Source of the DNA: JBHEKP01 sp041859375
GTDB lineage: Bacteria; Hydrogenedentota; Hydrogenedentia; Hydrogenedentales; CAITNO01
Length of the DNA: 10,542 nt
Assembly: GCA_041859375.1 (NCBI GenBank)
Contig: JBHEKP010000304.1
Span: 1-10,542, forward strand
Direction of reading: 5' to 3'
The translations under genes and the position numbers were made by a program. Position 1 is the first letter of the stretch; the number at the start of each line of letters is the position of its first letter. Below the pieces are notes generated by a model. It saw only the letters and a program-made list of their open reading frames with translations. It did no database searches and was not told where the DNA came from. Below are positions 6,790 to 10,542 of this stretch, piece by piece.

Positions 6790-8499
6790 ATGAACATCTT
6801 TACCAAGGCCTACTTTCTCGCGCTCATGGGCTATATCCGGCTGGCCTGGGGGCGGCACGACTCCCGCTACGCCTTCCATCTTCCGGAAAACCCGAAGTTC
6901 ATGGGGGCCCTCGAGGCGGCGAAACTGATTCCGGACGGGGCGGTCCTGGCCACCTCCGGGCTCGCGGCGAACCAGCGCCCCTCCATCCTGTACTGGGCCA
7001 TCCGCGAAACCTTCGAGGCCACGGGCCACCCCCGGGGGCTCACCATTGTGAGCACCGGCGGCCAGGGCGCGCGCGGCAAGGCGCCAGGCTCCGTCGAGGA
7101 GCTGATGCGGAGGGACCTCTGCGTCAGGATGGTCACGGGCCATTACGAAACCTTCAAGGCCGTGCTGCGCCTTGCCGAAGAGGGCGGGGTGGAACTCCAG
7201 TGCCTGCCGCAGGGCGTGATTACCCACCTGCTGGAGGCGCAGGGCGAGGGCTGGGACTCCCTGCTCACCCGGGTCGGCGTCGGCACCTTCCTTGATCCCA
7301 GGACCGGCCCCGGCACCGTGCTGGCCGGAAAGGGGGCGCAGCTCGTGTCCGTCGAGGACGATCAGCTCCGCTTCCGCATGCCCCGCGTGACCGCCGCCGT
7401 CTTCAACGCCTACGCCGCCGACCGCGAGGGAAACATCTACATCACCCACTGCCCCATGAGGGCCGAAATGCGCGAAATCACCCGCGCCGCGAGGCAGAAC
7501 GGCGGCGTGGTGCTCGCCAACGTCTCCCGGCTGGTGGAAAAGGATCCCGCCTCGGTCTTCATCCCCGCCGAAAGCGTGGACGCGGTGGTGCTTTATCCGC
7601 GGACGGAACAGAGCGGCTACATCCGCTACGGGCGGGAGTTCGCCTTCCTCACCCCCAAAAGCGCCATGCGCCCCGGCGAGGGCCTCGCCCGCGCCCGCTT
7701 CGTCAACACGGTCATGGGGCTCACCCCGCGCCGCGGCCCCGTGGACCAGGTGCTGGCAAGGCTCGCCGCGGGGGTCTTCGCCGAAAATGTGCCGCCGGGG
7801 GCCCTGGTCAACATCGGCGTCGGCCTGCCCGAGGAGGTCTGCCGCGTGCTCCACATGAACGGGCTGCTCGATCAGGTCACCCTCTTCACCGAAAGCGGCG
7901 TCATCGGCGGCGTGCCCGCGCCGGGCATCTTCTTCGGCGCCGCCGTCGGCGCGGAAAGGATCATCTCCTCCGCGGAAACCTTCCACATGTGCGCCGAAAG
8001 GCTCGACGCCACCGTGTTGGGCGTCGCCCAGGCCGACGGCGCGGGAAATGTCAACGTGTCCAGGCGCACCGAAAGGCTCGGCGACTACGTCGGCCCGGGC
8101 GGCTTCATGGACCTCACCACCGCCGCGCGGACCGTCATCTTCATCACCAAATGGATGGAGGGGGAGAGGGTCGCCCTCGAGGGCGGCAGGCTGCGCTTCC
8201 TCCGCCGGGGCAAGGTCAAATTCGTGGACCGCGTGGACGAGATCACCATGAACGGCGCCGAGGCGCTCCGGGCCGGGAAAAAGGTGTTCTTTGCCACCAC
8301 GGTCGGCCTGTTCCGCCTGACCGAAAGGGGCATGGAGCTGCAAAGCGTCATGCCCGGCGTCGACCTGCAAAAGGACATCCTCTCCGCCACCGCCATGCGG
8401 GTCATCCTTCCCGGTTCCGGAGAGGTTCCCCTGGTGGGGGAATCCGTGATCACCGGCCGGGGATATCAACTGCGCATGGGCGGCGGGACGGCGTCCTAG
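6790..8499 (+). CDS. Family I CoA-transferase, fused alpha-beta subunits
   Basis: This 569-residue protein resembles propionate/acetoacetate CoA-transferases (Pct, YdiF), which move CoA between an acyl-CoA and a free carboxylic acid through a glutamyl-CoA thioester. The alpha-like half (about 40-300) has a Rossmann-like start (LIPDGAVLATSG) and VGVGTFLDPRTGPG (162-175), close to the 'GvGTFiDPr.GG' motif of this family. The beta-like half (about 315-560) has NIGVGLPEEV (341-350) and LFTESGVIGGVP (365-376), which makes Glu368 the likely catalytic nucleophile. Residues 1-38 precede the usual start of the fold and include a hydrophobic stretch, AYFLALMGYIRLAW (7-20), that could be an amphipathic or membrane-contacting helix. 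It is divergent from the etf-dehydrogenase operon, which suggests that it activates the acid that operon oxidises. The exact acid is unknown. A role in ketone-body-type use of acetoacetate is possible too. Confidence 0.9.
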   Translation: MNIFTKAYFLALMGYIRLAWGRHDSRYAFHLPENPKFMGALEAAKLIPDGAVLATSGLAANQRPSILYWAIRETFEATGHPRGLTIVSTGGQGARGKAPGSVEELMRRDLCVRMVTGHYETFKAVLRLAEEGGVELQCLPQGVITHLLEAQGEGWDSLLTRVGVGTFLDPRTGPGTVLAGKGAQLVSVEDDQLRFRMPRVTAAVFNAYAADREGNIYITHCPMRAEMREITRAARQNGGVVLANVSRLVEKDPASVFIPAESVDAVVLYPRTEQSGYIRYGREFAFLTPKSAMRPGEGLARARFVNTVMGLTPRRGPVDQVLARLAAGVFAENVPPGALVNIGVGLPEEVCRVLHMNGLLDQVTLFTESGVIGGVPAPGIFFGAAVGAERIISSAETFHMCAERLDATVLGVAQADGAGNVNVSRRTERLGDYVGPGGFMDLTTAARTVIFITKWMEGERVALEGGRLRFLRRGKVKFVDRVDEITMNGAEALRAGKKVFFATTVGLFRLTERGMELQSVMPGVDLQKDILSATAMRVILPGSGEVPLVGESVITGRGYQLRMGGGTAS

Positions 8500-8512
8500 C
8501 CCGGCCGTCCCG
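8484..8512. terminator. Strong hairpin between convergent genes
   Basis: CGGGACGGC (8484-8492) and GCCGTCCCG (8504-8512) make a perfect 9-bp GC-rich stem with an 11-nt loop. The left arm is in the last codons of the CoA-transferase, its stop codon is in the loop, and the right arm ends 6 bp before the stop of the convergent oxidoreductase. There is no T-tract on either side, so it is probably a bidirectional transcript-end hairpin or a factor-dependent terminator. Confidence 0.45.
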
Positions 8513-8518
8513 GAACGG

Positions 8519-9799
8519 TCAGACGATCTCCTCCGCGGCGGGATCCCAGCGCACCTGCCGCCTCTCATGGTATGACTGGACGCTCATGAGCAGCGTGGCA
8601 ACCTCGATGAAGGCCTCGTCCTCGTTGCACTTCGGGCGTTCACCGGTGCGCACGCAGTTGAGGAAATCATTCATGTGGGTGGGCCAGTTCGGGCCGTTGG
8701 AAGGGTCGTAGGTGTGGTCGGGTTTGAGTTTCCGCCCCATGTGCGGGAATGCCGGCGCGTCCGGGTAGATGAGGAAATGGTTCGCGTCCTGGCCGATGGC
8801 GTTGAAGATGAGCCGTCCGTCCTTGCCGATGTACTCGGGCGGCTGTTCCCGGCCGGAGTTCATGCACCCCTCGAAGGTGAGCGAGCAGTTCTGCTTCTCA
8901 AAGGTGTACGACGCCGTCCAGGTGTCGGGTGTCTCCCGCCCGTCCTGGTAAAACGCGTTGAACCCCGCGCACATGCACGTGTCGGGTACGCCCCAGCCCA
9001 AAACGCTCTGCACATGGTCCAGCTCGTGTGACAGCAGGTCGCCCGCCTGGCCCGTGCCGTAGGGCCAGTAGCAGCGCCAGTGCCAGAAGTGCTGCTCGTT
9101 GAAATCAATCTTCGGGGCCGGGCCCAGCCACGCCTCCCAGTCGAGGTCCCTGATCACCTGCGCCGGGTCCGGACGGTCCCAGGCGGAATAGTAGCCGTAC
9201 CACCGCCACGGCGCGCGCTCCCTCGTGCCGTTGAAATAGCGGCCCGTGTGGATCAGCGTCACCGGGCCGATGGCCCCCTCCCGGATCAGCCTGCCCGCCT
9301 CGGCGGTTGACGGGTACTGCCTCCCCTGGTGGCCGAGCTGGAACACCGTCTTGTTCTTTTTCACCGCCTCGCGCATGCGCTTCGCCGACGCCACCGACGT
9401 CGTCATGGCCTTCTCGCAATAGACGGCCTTGCCGGCCTTTGAGGCGTCAATGGCCATCTGCTCGTGCCAGTGGTCCGGCGTCGCGATCACCACCGCCTCC
9501 ACCTGCGGATCGTCCAGCAGCTTCCGGTAGTCCGTGTGCCGCTTCGCCGCCGGGTTGTTTCCCGCCTCGATGCCCCGCTCCAGGTGCGGCTTGTACACGT
9601 CGCACACCGCCACCACCTTCGCCTCTTTGATCGAACCCGTGTACTTGATCAGGTCCCAGCCCCGCGTCCCCGCGCCGATGTGCCCCACCCGCACCGGCTC
9701 GGACGTGGGGGATGCCCCCGCCAGAATCGCCGGCGCGCCCAGCGCCGCCGCGCCCGCCGCAAGCATCGTCCGCCGTGAAATGATCGTGTCGTTCCTCAT
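8519..9799 (-). CDS. Tat-exported Gfo/Idh/MocA family oxidoreductase
   Basis: This 426-residue NAD(P)-dependent enzyme belongs to the sugar or inositol dehydrogenase superfamily, in the secreted branch common in Planctomycetes and their relatives. The start is an ATG at 9799 with AAAGGG 6 bp upstream. A longer reading to 9934 adds 45 unrelated residues and overlaps the next gene. The N-terminus, SRRTMLAAGAAALGAPAIL (8-26), is a twin-arginine signal, so it is exported folded with its cofactor. The Rossmann motif is VGHIGAGTRG (38-47). ATPDHWHEQM (106-115) and YCEKAM (127-132) follow, the latter matching the family's EK(P) motif with Lys130 likely catalytic. GDLLSHELDHV (253-263) supplies the usual histidines of the second domain. 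The substrate is probably a sugar or sugar derivative met outside the cytoplasm, but this is not known. It lies 40 bp after the SGNH hydrolase and is probably co-transcribed with it. Confidence 0.93.
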   Translation of the reverse strand: MRNDTIISRRTMLAAGAAALGAPAILAGASPTSEPVRVGHIGAGTRGWDLIKYTGSIKEAKVVAVCDVYKPHLERGIEAGNNPAAKRHTDYRKLLDDPQVEAVVIATPDHWHEQMAIDASKAGKAVYCEKAMTTSVASAKRMREAVKKNKTVFQLGHQGRQYPSTAEAGRLIREGAIGPVTLIHTGRYFNGTRERAPWRWYGYYSAWDRPDPAQVIRDLDWEAWLGPAPKIDFNEQHFWHWRCYWPYGTGQAGDLLSHELDHVQSVLGWGVPDTCMCAGFNAFYQDGRETPDTWTASYTFEKQNCSLTFEGCMNSGREQPPEYIGKDGRLIFNAIGQDANHFLIYPDAPAFPHMGRKLKPDHTYDPSNGPNWPTHMNDFLNCVRTGERPKCNEDEAFIEVATLLMSVQSYHERRQVRWDPAAEEIV

Positions 9800-9819
9800 G
9801 GGTTTCCCTTTCTTGTGTT

Positions 9820-9833
9820 CCGCCTTCTGGCGG
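9820..9833 (-). other. Intercistronic hairpin before the oxidoreductase
   Basis: CCGCC/GGCGG forms a perfect 5-bp stem with a 4-nt loop between the SGNH hydrolase stop and the ribosome site of the oxidoreductase. It may tune mRNA decay or re-initiation between the two cistrons. It is short and could be chance. Confidence 0.25.
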
Positions 9834-9839
9834 GTTGCG

Positions 9840-10542
9840 TCAGGGTGTGACGGGTGTTTCGCCCAGCAGTTCCGCCACTTTTGGCTCGATGGTTTCCGCC
9901 CAAACCTTGAATCCCTTTTTGCTGGGGTGTTCATGGTCGGGCATGAGGGACTTGGGGATGGTGCCGTCGGGCCGCAGGAAAATCTTGTTGACGTTCATGA
10001 AGAAGACGTGTTGTCCGTCGTCCAGCCCGGCGATAATCTCATTGGTTTTCGCCAGCTTGATCTGCTCCTCGTTGGGCTTTTCGCCCCGGAAAAAGACGGC
10101 CAGCAGGAGAATTTTCATGTCCGGCAGCCGTTTGCGCAGCCGTTCCACCACCGCCGTGACCCCCTCGGCGATTTCCTCCGCCGTGTTGGAGGGGCCGTTG
10201 TTCTGGCCGATCATCACGATGGCCAGTTTCGGCGACACCGCCTCAAGATCGCTGTGGTCCAGACGCCACAGGACATGCTCGGTGTTGTCGCCGCTGATGC
10301 CCATGTTCACGGCGTCGCGGTGTCCGTAGTATTTGTCCCACACCTTCCGTCCCTGCTCCTCCCACCGCTGCACGATGGAGTCGCCAATCCAGAGCAGCCC
10401 GGCGTGACCCTCCTTCAACCGCTTGTTCGCCGTCTGATGGCGCTCCAGCCAGTTGGGACGATCCTTGGACACCGGGGTGGTTGCCGTGTTTTCGGCGGCG
10501 GCGATTGCGGTTATTGCCAGGACCATGGCCGCCAGTGCGGCG
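9840..10542 (-). CDS. Secreted SGNH/GDSL hydrolase, 5'-truncated
   Basis: This is an esterase-type hydrolase resembling the PAF acetylhydrolase beta/gamma subunit branch. From the first visible Met (10526) there are 228 residues, but the frame stays open to the window edge as AALAAMVLAITAIAAAEN, which looks like the core and cleavage region of a signal peptide. The true start is therefore probably beyond the right edge. Block I is WIGDSIVQRW (46-55) with nucleophile Ser50. Block II is NMGISGDNTEHVLWRL (74-89). Block III is MIGQNNG (105-111), where most relatives have GTNN; the oxyanion-hole Asn is kept. Block V is PDHEHP (196-201), giving Asp197 and His200 of the triad. Similar secreted enzymes remove acyl or acetyl groups from carbohydrates, which would fit the exported Gfo/Idh/MocA enzyme next door, but the substrate is inferred, not shown. 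Confidence 0.9.
   Translation of the reverse strand, partial: AALAAMVLAITAIAAAENTATTPVSKDRPNWLERHQTANKRLKEGHAGLLWIGDSIVQRWEEQGRKVWDKYYGHRDAVNMGISGDNTEHVLWRLDHSDLEAVSPKLAIVMIGQNNGPSNTAEEIAEGVTAVVERLRKRLPDMKILLLAVFFRGEKPNEEQIKLAKTNEIIAGLDDGQHVFFMNVNKIFLRPDGTIPKSLMPDHEHPSKKGFKVWAETIEPKVAELLGETPVTP

Noticed and set aside
6649..8568. Open minus-strand frame of 639 codons antisense to the CoA-transferase
   Set aside because: Low-complexity Gly/Ala/His/Asp composition and no known motif; the plus strand codes for a full CoA-transferase with its catalytic motif.
9800..9934. 45-codon upstream extension of the Gfo/Idh/MocA gene
   Set aside because: It would bury the twin-arginine signal inside the protein and overlap the SGNH hydrolase gene; the ATG at 9799 has a good ribosome site.
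1..10542. Mobile element, CRISPR array, phage or defence system
   Set aside because: No transposase, integrase, Cas-like or toxin gene and no regularly spaced direct repeats were seen; gene content and composition are even across the window apart from the AT-rich gap.

Overview
The window is very GC-rich bacterial DNA, with coding density near 95% and one AT-richer gap of about 350 bp. It holds eight protein genes, two of them cut by the window edges. I see no rRNA, tRNA, CRISPR array, transposase or integrase. A Tat-exported Gfo/Idh/MocA dehydrogenase, a secreted SGNH hydrolase and a PLC-like phosphodiesterase next to a respiratory acyl-CoA oxidation cluster suggest an environmental bacterium of the Planctomycetes-Verrucomicrobia-Lentisphaerae or Hydrogenedentes type. 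This is inference from gene style; no marker gene is present to prove it.

Layout. At the left edge is the 3' part of a plus-strand PI-PLC/GDPD-like gene (2-796). It converges on a four-gene minus-strand operon that reads leftward from 6441 to 809: etfB, etfA, a membrane Fe-S/heme oxidoreductase of the ETF:menaquinone oxidoreductase type, and an acyl-CoA dehydrogenase. Divergent from etfB, across the gap at 6442-6789, is a plus-strand family I CoA-transferase with both halves fused (6790-8499). Right of it, on the minus strand, are a Tat-signal Gfo/Idh/MocA oxidoreductase (8519-9799) and an SGNH/GDSL hydrolase (9840 to the right edge). These two probably share a transcript, with the hydrolase first.

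How the genes may work together. The CoA-transferase can load an organic acid with CoA. The dehydrogenase oxidises the resulting acyl-CoA and passes electrons to the EtfAB flavoprotein. The membrane protein, with two 4Fe-4S clusters, two CCG domains and a probable heme-b membrane domain, carries them into the quinone pool. This gives a compact acid-to-quinone module, but the carbon substrate cannot be read from the sequence.

The divergent gap is the most interesting non-coding stretch. It has candidate sigma70 promoters on both strands, an operator-like dyad over the minus-strand -35 box, a nested 34-bp dyad, several TACCAA half-sites and a GC-rich hairpin in the etf leader. The simplest reading is a shared control region for the two transcripts. 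I found no clearly undescribed system. The best leads are this control region, a Gly-to-Cys change in a normally conserved motif of the Fe-S protein, and the N-terminal extension of the CoA-transferase.
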